Part shown: piece by piece, positions 16,705-25,248 of the stretch
How the letters are laid out: each line of letters starts with the position of its first letter
How positions within the stretch are numbered: position 1 is the first letter of the stretch
From: Chara braunii
Lineage: Eukaryota; Streptophyta; Charophyceae; Charales; Characeae
Length of the DNA: 25,248 nt
Assembly: GCA_003427395.1 (NCBI GenBank)
Contig: BFEA01000079.1
Location: 2,441,342 to 2,466,589 of the forward strand
Reading direction: 5' to 3'
The notes under the pieces: generated by a model
Told to the model about the DNA's origin: nothing
The model's input: the letters and a program-made list of their open reading frames with translations, nothing else
Database searches by the model: none
Made by a program: the position numbers and the translations under genes

Positions 16705-18620
16705 ACACAAACAAGGTTTGTTAAAGGGCGCAAAATTCATGACAATATTCTCTTGGTTAATGAACTCTTGAGACTCACCCGACAGGACAGATGCAATGTA
16801 GATGTGGTTTTCATAGATTTTGAGAACGCATATGTTCATGTGGATTTTTTTTTTTTGAACAAATGCATGGAAAAAAATAAACATTAGCCCGCACTTCCGA
16901 AGATGGACGACAATTCTGCACCAGAATGCCACCGCGCGACTCCACGTAAATGAGATGTTGGCTCCGGAAGTGCGCCTGCAGCGGTTGGTCCGTCAAGGGG
17001 ACCCGTTAACCCCCTTTCTTTTCATCATCGTTATGGAAGCATTGGCTGCAACTCTTCGCACTAACAAAGATCTGAAGACATCAAGAAATTCCAGAGGAAG
17101 TCATCTCGGTTTGCTCAATGTTTGCGAACGATTTGACCGTTATGTTAGGCCCCTCCCCTGCGAATATGGAAGAGAGTAGAAAACTCGTGGAACGTTTTAC
17201 AGTTGTGTTTGACATGACGGTCAACTGGGGGAACAAGACATTGGGGTGGTAGATCCATCACAAGGGGTGCGCCCTCTCGAGCAACCAGGGGTTAAATGGC
17301 TACCTGCAGTGGCTCCGATCTGGGTCTCAGGAAAATGATGACAGTCGCTGGCAAACCAGTCTCTAATGATGATTGGATTCTGAAGCCTGTGTTGGAAAAG
17401 ATGACCCACTGGAATGACAAGCGAACATCGTTGGTGGGTAGAGCTTTTGTCGTTAATAATGTCATATTGGCCTCTCTGTGGTACAAATCCGGGATATGGG
17501 CCCTTAGCAAAGAGGTCATAAAAGCGCTGAAGAGACAGATCGCTGCGCTGTTGTGGAGGGGGGACAACGCCCTCCCAAATGTCATTAACAGAGTCGTCTG
17601 GCCAGTGGTTATTCGACCAAGAGACAAGGGGGGTCTAGGAATCTTAAACCCGGTCATCCAAGTCACAACACTGACAATTCAGTGGATCAGACCGCTAATA
17701 TTCACTCACCACCTCCCATGGGCGCCCCTGACCCTCGAACAAATTGCACAACTGACCCCCCCAAGCCCCCCGCGAGGTTGATGCCCTAATGTGGTTTGAG
17801 AACCGCTTTTGGTCCATACCCCGCCGCTCCAAGCACCAAATAGACACTGAACGGGGGGCCACAAATCATGACCTAGTTGGGGATGATTTCTAGATTAGGG
17901 CCCTTCGAGCGTGGTGTCAACTTCGCATGTCGGACAAGGGCAGATCGGTCCCGTGGGAGGAGGTGATGAGACAACCTCTTTTCGGGAATAGGCACATCAC
18001 TGATCGGCATGGGAGAGCATATCGCAGCTTCGACCCCCCATGGAATAGTGGGGTCAGAAAGGGAGTGGTAAGAATCCATGGCGTATGGGACATAGAAAGA
18101 AAAAACTAAAAAACGGAGCAACAACTGAAACCTAGACTTAAATATTGTCACCACGTGGGAAATAACTTGAAGGAGTTGGTTATTTCCTTACCCCTGGATT
18201 GGGTGCGGATCCTGCATAAAGGGCCGCGTCTACGAGAGGGAGATTGGGTAGTCATCCCGAACGACACAGAAAGTGTTCGAAGTATCGTGGTGGTAAATGC
18301 ACAAGAAGCACTGGTGAACCTCTTTCATAGGGAGGTGGATAATAGAGTTAGAAGGTACCACCCCGATGTTTACAGATGGTGGAAAAAAAAAGACGTACAC
18401 CGTATCCGGGTGCTCCACACACAAAAAATATTGGTTTGCATTCCACTCCAAGACCCCGCTGTCTGAACTCCCTCTCGACCCAAAGGAGTGGCAATGGAAC
18501 CCGGCAAGGAAAACGGAGAGCAGGGGAATCAAAACTTTGTTTACATTATCCGTAAAATCAGCCTACTGCCTCTTGAGACCAAAGATCAATGTGAAAGACA
18601 TTGTGAGAAAGCGATGACAA
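16705..18620 (+). pseudogene. LINE ORF2 reverse transcriptase and post-RT region, degenerate
   Basis: Readable in order: TRFVKGRKIHDNILLVNELL; motif A VVFIDFENAYVHVD with its Asp; TILHQNATARLHVNEMLAP; motif B VRQGDPLTPFLFIIVMEALA; motif C as SMFANDLTVML (17115-17147), where FADD has become FAND. Next comes TVNWG, then the thumb-like WNDKRTSLVGRAFVVNNVIL and LASLWYKSGIW, and GGLGILNPVIQVTTLTIQW. 18155-18466 continues with ISLPLDWVRILHKGPRLREG, and LPLDPKEWQWN follows at about 18472. Several frameshifts and stops, a T-run insertion near 16846 and the motif-C Asp loss make it inactive. Confidence 0.85.
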
Positions 18621-18829
18621 TCTCAACTTAATGTCGGGAGAGACGTTGTTCGGCCCATTCGATGGTGTAAGGCAGTGAGGTCCAAACTTGCAAAATTGGT
18701 CTCGCTGCAGTGATAGATAGAGCATCGCTCCCTCCCTACAAATAACTAGATAATAGATCGTACCTACCTAAAACAGAAGAGTTTAGCTCTGCCATGGTAC
18801 CAGTACTGCTTAACCTCTTTCCCTCACCC

Positions 18830-19230
18830 CAAGATTCCAAAAACCATAAAACACATCTTCTTGCAGTGCCCAGGCGCAGTTCCGACATGGTGCTGGTGAG
18901 ACAGGATCTGGCAACAACTTGGGACTAGATCCACTTGGCCATGGGACTGGAGAGCCTTATTATGCGAAGCCTGGTCCCCCCTTACAAATAGCTCCTTCGA
19001 AGACATGTTAAGAACGGGGAGGAAAGCGGTTATTTGAACTGTCTGGAGAAAAATGTGTATACATGCGATTGAAGGTGTTAGAATAGAGGGAGAGGAAGTC
19101 ACAAATTTAGTTAAACAATATATTCAGGAGGAACTCATGGCACAATGGCAACAAGTAGAGGCACAATTAGATTTGTTTCATATGAAAAATGACGTAACAC
19201 GAGCCATTAAACAATTTTCCGAGGAATAGT
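18830..19230 (+). pseudogene. LINE ORF2 C-terminus with zinc-finger remnant
   Basis: PKTIKHIFLQCPGAVPTWCW at about 18836-18895 matches the H-x-x-x-C half of the zf-RVT finger at the end of plant-type LINE ORF2; the first Cys pair was not found. After stops, an open piece reads VWRKMCIHAIEG, then EEVTNLVKQYIQEELMAQWQ and ends at TAG 19227-19229. This resembles the helical tail after the finger in such proteins. Confidence 0.7.
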
Positions 19231-19838
19231 TGGGGAGTGTAAATGGAGGCAAGATAACTTACACTTGTTGGAAGGAGGCCAGGTACTGAAACAGGGTGGC
19301 AACGAGATTAGAAGAGACTACACCATTTGCTTCAATGATTGAGCCAGTGTAGACGTTGCTGTTCCTCTGCATCCACCTTCAGACTTCCCCGGCCCGTTCC
19401 CGCCCCATGGTTTCGCCATGGTGGACCTACAGTGGTATGGAGTGGCCTAGGAAATCTCATTCCCCAGGGTGGCGGTGATCGACAACAATGTTGGGGAGCT
19501 GCAAAGAAATCGACCTATCAACAAGACCCATTGGCAAGACTGCTGCAATATCGGAGACTGGTTAGGCAAAGAGAGAAGGAGCCTATATTGGGGGGAGGAA
19601 TCTGGATGAGCGGATCCACACTGCACAGTTAATCCCCTCGCTACTCGGGGCAATCAATGCTGGCAGGAACTTTCATTCCCTATTATGGTTTAAAAAATTG
19701 CATGTTCAAGGACATTGGACCTCATTTCCAACAGGTAATGCTCCCCACCAATATACTGGAGCGACTGAAAAGGTTGGTAGGAGGGGATGCTCATATCACC
19801 CCCACCTGACAACTGACCCGACTTTTTCCAAAAAAAAA
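19231..19838 (+). other. LINE 3' untranslated region and A tail
   Basis: No conserved protein motif was found on the plus strand. The plus frame at 19339-19632 and its minus-strand counterparts have no domain. The segment ends in A9 at the junction with Ty3-like sequence (minus strand QDGQGGLPRDE just beyond). Confidence 0.55.
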
Positions 19839-19839
19839 C

Positions 19840-20245
19840 AATTATTTCATCTCTTGGTAATCCCCCTTGTCCATCTTGAGTTTGGTTTCCTAGGTAATGT
19901 TGCTCCTCTTTCTCCCATGATTCTATCATGTTCATAACAACTTCCTGACCTCCCTCGACTGCTATGTTATCAGCTCTTTCCTTGGGCCGACTGTTTCTCC
20001 CCATAAATCATTCTCCTCCCTATGGCCTTGTTTTGCGGTTAGTCCCTCTCTAAGTTTTGCGACTACGGTCGCTGGTCCCTTCTCTAAAGTCTGGATCAAT
20101 AATTTCCCCGATGCGCATGCTTCGCTCATTATCTCATTGTCTACTGCCAGGGTCCCCCCTTCGTAGTTAAGGAAAGCGTTGATGAGCTCCACATCCTCCA
20201 TTCCTTTAGGCGTGATACAAACTCGACTCATGGCATCGTCTTTAC
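19840..20245 (-). pseudogene. Ty3-like RNase H end and post-RNase H linker, minus-strand copy
   Basis: Reads DAMSRVCITPKGMEDVELIN, then FLNYEGGTLAVDNEIMSEAC and LLIQTLEKGPATVVAKLREG, continuing into GGQEVVMNMIESWEKEEQHY and NQTQDGQGGLPRDE. The DAMSR motif corresponds to the N-x-ADALSR signature that closes RNase H in Ty3-like pols. The rest is the linker before the H2C2 finger. This is the copy in the native orientation; two further copies lie to its right in the opposite orientation. The LINE insertion cuts it off from the zinc finger. Confidence 0.75.
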
Positions 20246-20301
20246 TGTGGGTAGATGGGTAGACTTCATTTAGCAGTTCGACTACAAAATCGAACGAATT
20301 G

Positions 20302-20523
20302 CAAGACTCAGAAACGAAGACGATGGCATTAGTCGAGTTTGTGTCACGTCTGAAGGAATGGAGGATGTGCAGCCCATCGACGCTTTCCTTAGCTACGAAG
20401 GAGGGACCCTAGTAGTAGACAATGAGATAATGAGCGAAACATGCGCATCGTGCAAATCATTGATCCAGACTTTAGAAAAGGAACCACCAACCGTAGTCGC
20501 AAAACTTAGAGAGTGACCAATCA
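20302..20523 (+). repeat. Inverted, tandemly duplicated linker segment, copy A (222 bp)
   Basis: Plus-strand copy of the linker encoding SRVCVTSEGMEDVQPIDAFL and so on, ending in a TGA after KLRE. It repeats at an offset of 222 bases (AGTCGAGTTTGT at 20331 and 20553). It is inverted relative to the rest of the Ty3-like element. Confidence 0.88.
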
Positions 20524-20850
20524 CAAGACTGAGAAACAAAGACGATGACAAAAGTCGAGTTTGTATCACGTCTGAAGGAATGGAGGATGCGGAGCCCATC
20601 GACGCTTTCCTTAGCTACGAAGGAGGGACCTTAGTAGTAGACAATGAGATAACGAGCGAAGCACGCGCATCGTGCAAATCATTGATCCAGACTTTAGAAA
20701 AGGGACCACCGACCGTAGTCGCAAAACTTAGAGAGGGACCAATCGCAAAACAAGCCCGTAAAGAGGAGAATGATTCGTGAGGAGAAACAGTCGGCCCAAG
20801 GGAAGAGTTGATAATGATGGCAATCGAGGGAGGTCAGGAAGTCTATTGGC
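20524..20850 (+). repeat. Inverted linker segment, copy B
   Basis: Second plus-strand copy, open as SRVCITSEGMEDAEPIDAFL through GPIAKQARKEENDS to TGA at 20778-20780, then GETVGPREELIMMAIEGGQE. It extends further than copy A and joins the RNase H duplication at GAGGTCAGGAAGT, where orientation switches. Confidence 0.88.
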
Positions 20851-21102
20851 GTTTAATTCTTTAGAGCCCCCGCAACGTTGGTTGGATTAATTCTAAATTC
20901 TAATTTTGACGCGCCTCCCAAACCTGACGACCTTAAAAAAAACCCTTATTTCGGTCGTTATCCGTAGGGGAGGTCAGGAAGTCTATTGGTCTGTAATTCT
21001 TTACAGCCCCCACAACGTTGGTTGGATTAATTCTAACATTGAAGCGCCTCCCAAACCTGACCACCTTAAAAAAAACCCTTATTTCGGTCGTTGTCCGTAC
21101 GG
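20828..21102 (-). repeat. 140-bp tandem duplication of the RNase H region
   Basis: GGGAGGTCAGGAAGTCTATTGG starts at 20828 and again at 20968. Both copies run through GCAACGTTGGTTGGATTAATTC-like sequence and AAAAAACCCTTATTTCGGTCG. On the minus strand they read VRTTTEIRVFFKV joined to INPTNVVGAVKNYRPIDF. RT/RNase H connecting sequence is thus fused to a late RNase H piece, so the deletion predates the duplication. Confidence 0.85.
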
Positions 21103-21960
21103 GTGTTAACCACTCGGTAATCTTGTTGATTTAGGCTGGATCAGACTTCCTCCCCTATGACTCGCAGCGAAACCCCAAAACAGTCACGACCAGAATTGCT
21201 AAAATACTTTTAGGATCATTGGCAGAAATGTTGTTTACCAAGAATCAATGAAGAAGTTCCTTAATATCCTGTAGGTGGTTTCACACAAATTTTCAGATTC
21301 CGAGTTGAGCCTCCATTTCATCTTTCTCTCGATCACATTTGACCGAGTTGTCGTCAATGCAAGGCTCGCACTTTGCCAAAAACATGTCTCCGACAAACGA
21401 AAGCATCCTCCTTTGTGCTTCGACCATTGCGTTTATGAAACCCATTGCATCTGCAATTGGCCTATGGAAGTGTGCATGGCTATGTAGGGTTTTATCCCAA
21501 ACATCCAACAGAAGCTGATTGTACCCAAAGTAAAGGTCTACTAGAGAATAAATAATCCAACCAACGTGAGATTCCACCAGCCGGTCCGCCTGGGGTAATA
21601 ACCCCGCGTTCCAGATGGTTACGCCATTTAGTTTCTGTAAATCTTCAATCCATCTTAGTGTCTTGTTTGGCTTCGAAAAACAAACCATCTGTTCGCATAT
21701 GGAGATTCCATAGCCTCTGCGACGAAATAGTCAATTTTTACCCTGAGCAGATCTATTACCTTGCTTGTTATTCCGAAATCGTATGCCCACCCCTTGTCAT
21801 TCTAAGATTCATGTTCTATCGTGTGAATCCTAACGGGGGGTATTAGCATTACATCCAATTGCCCCTTCTGATGATCATTGAAAACAAAGAATATATGAAA
21901 CTCTCAATAAGTTTTCTTAATGAAACGTGCTTCCTTCTTCGTCAGGAATCCGTCCATTCA
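21080..21960 (-). pseudogene. Ty3-like reverse transcriptase, degenerate
   Basis: The longest open piece (21688-21293, 131 residues) reads KPNKTLRWIEDLQKLNGVTI, then GWIIYSLVDLYFGYNQLLLD, GFINAMVEAQRRMLSFVGDM and CEPCIDDNSVK. These are RT motifs with the motif-A Asp (VDL) and the motif-C Asp pair, with Cys replacing the usual Tyr of YIDD. Upstream, after a frame change near 21690, come GQLDVMLIPPVRIHTIEHES, DKGWAYDFGITSKVIDLLRV and KIDYFVAEAMESPY. Downstream, HLQDIKELLH, FLVNNISANDPKSILAILVV and INKITEWLTPVRTTTEIRVF lead to the deletion junction. RT copies element RNA to DNA. Stops and shifts make it inactive. Confidence 0.86.
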
Positions 21961-22342
21961 GGTCTTCATAGCATTTGCCACCTCTTCCGGTATCCGGTGC
22001 CTTTCAGTTACCCTCCTTTCTTTAATGTCCGGCAAAACCTCCCCTTCCTTCACCATAGTCTCTTCCTTAATTGTTTCTAACAGGACCGAGATTGGCTTAA
22101 CCTTCTTTCCCACTGATTTATACTTGCTCAAACTTCCTTTCGGGATTTTCCTTCTAATGAACGACAAGTACTACCTTTGTTGTCTCAACAATTCGCGACT
22201 GGATACTAATCAGTTTCCCATTCATGCAATAACCCTTCCAAACCTCAGCTTCAAATTTCGTGAGTGCGACCGGGTCTACCCCCACCTTGTGATATTTAAT
22301 GGCCTTGACAAGTTGTAGTAAATCGAGAATTTCGAGAGCCAC
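21958..22342 (-). pseudogene. Ty3-like pol, region upstream of RT
   Basis: Two frames cover it: LEILDLLQLVKAIKYHKVGV, DPVALTKFEAEVWKGYCMNG and KLISIQSRIVETTKVVLVVH to a stop at 22154, then SFIRRKIPKGSLSKYKSVGK, KVKPISVLLETIKEE and RRVTERHRIPEEVANAMKT. The last part leads directly into RT. I see no aspartic protease DTG/DSG motif here, so it is the protease-RT connecting region or a divergent protease. Confidence 0.65.
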
Positions 22343-22356
22343 CTCCGATTCTCAGT

Positions 22357-22640
22357 TCATTTTTCCTTTGGTCGATGCAAACTCGCTGCTAACTCAACTT
22401 CCGATTTTCTTTCTACTACCATAACGCCCAGAGCGCCGTCCTCTTGCCTCCTTTTCTTCTGGGGCAGCCCCATCTTAACCCACTCCTTGCTAAAAGCTTC
22501 CTCAATCATGATTTTCACCATTTTCCTCGTTCCTTCCATTCATGCAAACCCCCCCTTCCGAATGCTTTCCTCGAAGGACGTCGGCGATGTTGCTGACTTC
22601 CCTTTCGGATGATTGCCCCCAGTTCCTATGAGATCCTTTC
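22357..22640 (-). pseudogene. Ty3-like polyprotein, Gag/protease-side fragment
   Basis: An open frame of 60 residues (MEGTRKMVKIMIEEAFSKEW, VKMGLPQKKRRQEDGALGVM) preceded in another frame by SHRNWGQSSEREVSNIADVL up to a TTTCC microsatellite. Nothing recognisable from the element lies beyond that microsatellite, so the element is probably truncated there. Weak assignment, based on continuity with the downstream pol. Confidence 0.45.
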
Positions 22641-22664
22641 CTTTCCTTTCCTTTCCTTTCCTTT
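22634..22664. repeat. (TTTCC)n pentanucleotide microsatellite
   Basis: Five to six perfect TTTCC units mark the right limit of the Ty3-like remnant. Confidence 0.93.
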
Positions 22665-22985
22665 TGACAAATTTTGCACAGAGATAATTGTTTACCGCAT
22701 TATGAATTTAATGGAAAAAAAGCATATAGGTAGTTTTTAGTCTAATTTATTAAACACCCAAGACGTACAATTCAACTTTTTCCATTATATGTTCGTCACA
22801 CAGTGTTGACCCGTCTGGGAGTGTTATGCGTTTGACAAGTTTTTCCAAAAAATTGTACATGCTACGTCCGATTGTTACCAAGGCGGCCCCTTGTGAACCA
22901 AGAAAGCGACCGAACATGCCTGCTAAGCAGCTGCTACTTTAGCTTCACATAAATTGTGGCAAAATACTTGGAATAATAATACCAC
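22665..22985. other. Unassigned region, nothing recognised
   Basis: A/T-leaning unique-looking sequence with no long frame on either strand, no RNA gene and no obvious repeat. Confidence 0.6.
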
Positions 22986-22989
22986 TTTT

Positions 22990-23132
22990 ATCATATCCTT
23001 TCCTTTCCTTTCTTTTCTTTTCTTATCTTGTCATGTTTTGTCTTGTCAATCTTATCTCGTCTTGTTTTTTTTTCTTTTTTTCTTTTTTTCCTTTTTTTTT
23101 CTCTTTTCTTTTTGTCTTGTCTTGTCTTGGCT
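22990..23132. repeat. Pyrimidine tract with TCCTTT and TCTTG units
   Basis: Degenerate runs of TTTCC, TTTTC and CTTGT, with long T runs at about 23066-23098. Frames spanning it are compositional artefacts. Confidence 0.88.
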
Positions 23133-23140
23133 TGCCTTGT

Positions 23141-23298
23141 TTAACTTTGGTGAGAAGGATGGGACAAGAAACACGCAAGGCTGGGGAGGAGTGCATCATG
23201 GGAGTGTGCGAGGAGGGGTTGAGTGATCGAAGTGGTATGATCCTTTCCCGACGACAGGATAGAAGTGTTAAAGATGATGGGCATGATGATAGCGTAAA
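23141..23298 (-). other. Possible 3' exon of an unidentified spliced gene
   Basis: On the minus strand a polypyrimidine tract and CAG (TTCCTTTCCTTTTCAG) end at 23299. The next 52 codons are open to a stop at 23141 (VYAIIMPIIFNTSILSSGKD and onward). No domain recognised. Two other frames are also partly open, so coding status is unproven. Confidence 0.25.
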
Positions 23299-23518
23299 CT
23301 GAAAAGGAAAGGAAAGAGGAAGTACAAAACAAAATTGTAAAGATATGTGTGTTTTACCCTCTGTTCTGCACATACATATGTATATATATACGAAAAGCCT
23401 GGGGGAGAGAAAGAGGAGAAGTTTGTCAGACCAACTCCCCTCACCTTCTTCCCTGTCTCACGTCCTTTATCTGTATGTCTCTGAACTGCTACAAAACATG
23501 ACATACACTTTGCTATGC

Positions 23519-23783
23519 CTAGGGCCATACAAAAAGGCATCCTTCAACCAACCAGAGAAAGGGGCAAAAGGGGAAACTAGGGAAGATATTTGAATCCAGA
23601 AAGAGCAGACCAGTGTTGAGAGAGTAGCTGTGATGGCGAACGTGCTCGTTAACTTCTCTGTAATGGTCATGACGACGGTCAGATTTCTCCATAACTTCTC
23701 TACTGAACATATGCTCAAGGAATGTCGGCATTGCAAGGAGTGGAGTGGTCAGGTTGAAAATGTGATCAGCAATGAGGGGTTTA
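23519..23783 (-). other. Possible exon of an unidentified spliced gene
   Basis: On the minus strand a long pyrimidine tract ending CTTGTGTACCACCAG precedes 23783. The frame then reads KPLIADHIFNLTTPLLAMPT, FLEHMFSREVMEKSDRRHDH and YREVNEHVRHHSYSLNTGLL, a balanced, protein-like composition unlike the neighbouring microsatellite frames. The same frame is open through the pyrimidine tract into the next candidate exon, so the intron is not certain, and donor phase could not be reconciled. No domain recognised. Confidence 0.35.
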
Positions 23784-23854
23784 CTGGTGGTACACAAGGG
23801 GAGGGAGAAAGGGAAGGGGTAGGAGGGAAGGGGTAGGGAAGAAAGTGGAGTGGC

Positions 23855-24118
23855 AAAGGACAGAACAGAGATAACACGAACTTCACTGGGTTCTAAGTAG
23901 TCACCGCTCAAGCAGTCTACTCTAGAATGGCATAAGGGGCCAGTCAGCGTTTGGGTTACAGAAGCTTCGGCGTTGAGGAGCAGCAGTTGCCGATGGTCAG
24001 TGGCCACGCCTACAAACAGTACAGGACCAGTTCGGGTGTGGACTGTGGAAGCAGCACATCCAATTCTCACAGTCCTCGTTGCTGCATCGAATGGCACGGT
24101 GTAGACAAATGTCACAGG
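23855..24118 (-). other. Possible exon with beta-strand-rich sequence, unidentified
   Basis: After AG at 24119-24120 the minus strand reads PVTFVYTVPFDAATRTVRIG, then HTRTGPVLFVGVATDHRQLL and LLNAEASVTQTLTGPL, open for about 90 codons. Alternating hydrophobic and polar residues resemble a beta-propeller blade, but no WD signature is present. A T-rich stretch (CATTTTTTATTCAACAG) lies about 20 bases upstream. With the 37-bp exon candidate at 24861 the junction would be in phase. Inference only. Confidence 0.35.
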
Positions 24119-24854
24119 CTACCCCTGTTAAATTCCTGTTGAATAAAAAATGGGAGGGCTCCCGCAATTTGTTTTTTCAACTGATTGGGTTTGTGGGGAT
24201 TCAGGTACGTGGCCCAGCACCCCTGTACGATTAAACTGAAAAGAAAGGAAGCCCCACACCAAAGAAAACACAGCCTGCCCCCCCCCCCTTCTTAGATAGC
24301 ACCGCCCCCCTCCCTCCCCGCAAGGTTCCGTGTGTGTGTGCGTGTGTGTGGGCATGTGGCATACTGCGCAGCCACACGGGCCTGCAAGGCCAGACCAGAG
24401 AAAATAAGGGCCCTACAGGCCCTGTGTCATTTCAGCCTAAGACCCTGAAAACGAGGGCCATTTTCAAGCCCTCATAAAGTCGACCTGCCCTGAAACTCAG
24501 GCGCCATACCAGGGTTTAGCACAGGGCATTTTTGGGCTTGTTTCAATACAACCTTTGTTTGAACTTCAACGCCAGGGTCTGGCACATTTCAGCATTGGCA
24601 AGAGCAGCCTCCCGGACGGTCCAGCACTATTTAGAACTGGCCCGCCCTGCAGGCTGCAGGTAGTCACGGGGACTTCCCAGGCAGTTCACAGGCACTTCAC
24701 GTGCAGGAGGCAGGAGGCAGTCTTGAGGATTTGGAAGCAGCACTCTGGAGGAGCGCTGCAATAGTAGTAGTAGCGTTAGTAGTCTTCAGTGCTAGGCGCT
24801 TTTAGGAGCTTAGAGTAGCGTTGGAGAGAGAGGGAGTGGGCGGAGGCCAGGGAG
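24119..24854. other. Region without a called gene; possible intron on the minus strand
   Basis: Contains short C runs (24281-24290), a GT-rich stretch (24330-24350), several short palindromes such as GGCCTGCAAGGCC and CTGCAGGCTGCAG, and TAG trinucleotides (24762-24775). The plus frame at 24555-24764 shows no domain. If the flanking exon candidates are right, this is an intron of about 740 bases. Confidence 0.4.
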
Positions 24855-24860
24855 ACTTAC

Positions 24861-24897
24861 CTGTGGCGCCATAGCTCCAGCTTCGTCTTCGATGTAC
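24861..24897 (-). other. Candidate 37-bp internal exon with full splice signals
   Basis: On the minus strand, in order: a long CT tract, TACTAAC (plus 24923-24929) as a textbook branch point, then GGTGCTTGGTTGCAG as acceptor. A 37-base segment follows, and then CAG|GTAAGT as donor (GTAAGT is plus 24855-24860). In one phase the segment reads YIEDEAGAMAPQ. All four signals in correct order and spacing are unlikely in random repeats. The gene is unknown and would continue beyond the right edge of the window. Confidence 0.45.
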
Positions 24898-24928
24898 CTG
24901 CAACCAAGCACCACCTTCACAGGTTAGT

Positions 24929-24933
<5 letters not shown>

Positions 24934-24980
<47 letters not shown>
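24934..24980. repeat. (GA)n microsatellite
   Basis: GA dinucleotides with one AAAG interruption, directly before the minisatellite unit. Confidence 0.95.
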
Positions 24981-24981
<1 letters not shown>

Positions 24982-25146
24982 TTCTTCTTCCTCTTCTAAG
25001 TTTACCATCTCTCCCTCACCCTCTCGCTACCTGACTTCTCAGCGTCTGCAGACCACGAGAGAGAGAGAGAGTTCTTCTTCTTCCTCTTCTAAGTCCACCA
25101 TCTCTCCCTCACCCTCTCGCTACCTGACTTCTCAATATCTGAAGTC

Positions 25147-25198
<52 letters not shown>

Positions 25199-25248
25199 GT
25201 GACTTTGGGTCGCTACCTGACTTCTCAGTATCTGCAGTCTACGAGCGC
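24981..25248. repeat. ~90-bp minisatellite containing GA arrays
   Basis: GTTCTTCTTC starts at 24981 and 25071. CTCTCGCTACCTGACTTCTC lies at 25021 and 25114, with a partial third copy from 25211. The period is 90-93 bases. Each unit ends in a GA array of different length (14 to about 46 bases). It continues off the right edge. Confidence 0.9.

Larger units (their letters stand above)
16650..19838 (+). mobile_element. 5'-truncated non-LTR (LINE) retroelement nested in the Ty3-like element
   Basis: A plus-strand insertion flanked on both sides by minus-strand Ty3-like pol sequence. It begins within RT (FHPTQTRFVKGRKIHDNI), lacks the apurinic-type endonuclease and RT N-terminus, and ends in an A9 run (19830-19838) directly before Ty3-like sequence resumes. 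5' truncation and a 3' A tail are hallmarks of target-primed reverse transcription. No clear target-site duplication was seen, and some Ty3-like sequence is missing at the junction. Confidence 0.8.
13998..22640 (-). mobile_element. Ty3-like LTR retroelement remnant, rearranged and interrupted
   Basis: The minus strand carries, in 5' to 3' order, a Gag/protease-side region, RT, RNase H remnants, a post-RNase H linker, H2C2 zinc finger, integrase, a GPY-type C-terminus and a further 3' region. This order (RT-RH before IN) is that of Ty3/gypsy-type elements. Visible damage includes many stops and frameshifts, a deletion joining RT to RNase H, tandem and inverted duplications of the linker, a nested LINE, and a catalytic Asp to Asn change in integrase. 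The left limit is set at a possible polypurine tract; no LTR pair was found, so both ends are approximate. Confidence 0.8.

Noticed and set aside
19690-20004. Separate 104-codon minus-strand gene
   Set aside because: Its first half is the tail of the Ty3-like linker and its second half is antisense of the LINE 3' end; it spans an insertion junction.
23023-23373. 116-codon minus-strand ORF as an independent gene
   Set aside because: Its last third is a Lys/Glu/Arg run encoded by the pyrimidine tract, and a competing frame in the same place is equally open.
24277-24352. C-run/GT-rich stretch as a regulatory element
   Set aside because: Simple-sequence composition without a recognisable factor site or nearby gene start.

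Overview
The window is eukaryotic, repeat-dominated DNA with no bacterial-style gene layout. It holds long satellite and microsatellite arrays, three different broken retroelements and, at the right end, splice-site-like signals. The flavour of the retroelement proteins (a CCHC protein with an acidic/basic coiled coil, a particular Ty3-like pol, a zinc-finger LINE) reminds me of a streptophyte alga such as Chara. That is recognition from memory, not a search, and should be treated as a hypothesis.

Layout. 1-75 is a TG microsatellite. 255-1190 is unassigned single-copy-looking DNA. 1192-3560 is a satellite that changes from a ~90-bp monomer to a ~170-bp dimeric period. 3600-4191 is a purine tract followed by a 205-bp tandem duplication. 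4192-5327 has no gene but has nested inverted repeats. 5328-10346 is a minus-strand Penelope-like retroelement bounded by 75-bp direct repeats. Reading along its coding strand, it encodes a CCHC zinc-knuckle/coiled-coil protein, a basic second ORF, a GIY-YIG endonuclease, a Cys-rich linker with a CxC, and a reverse transcriptase. The endonuclease lies N-terminal to the RT, the permuted order known for the Naiad/Chlamys clade. 10360-12780 is a diverged ~1.3-kb tandem repeat full of palindromes, and 13260-13895 is a 58-bp minisatellite.

From about 13998 to 22640 there is a decayed minus-strand Ty3-like element: capsid/protease-side sequence, RT, RNase H remnants, H2C2 zinc finger, integrase and GPY/F end. 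It carries an internal deletion, tandem and inverted duplications of the RNase H/linker region, and a nested, 5'-truncated plus-strand LINE (about 16650-19838). Both the integrase and the LINE RT have lost a catalytic Asp.

22634-25248 carries pyrimidine tracts, several acceptor-like sites, a strongly supported 37-bp exon candidate on the minus strand, and a GA-rich ~90-bp minisatellite. This may be the edge of a host gene that I do not recognise.

The most notable item is the permuted Penelope-like element with an attached CCHC ORF. Its coding frames are broken, but its endonuclease and RT catalytic residues are still readable.
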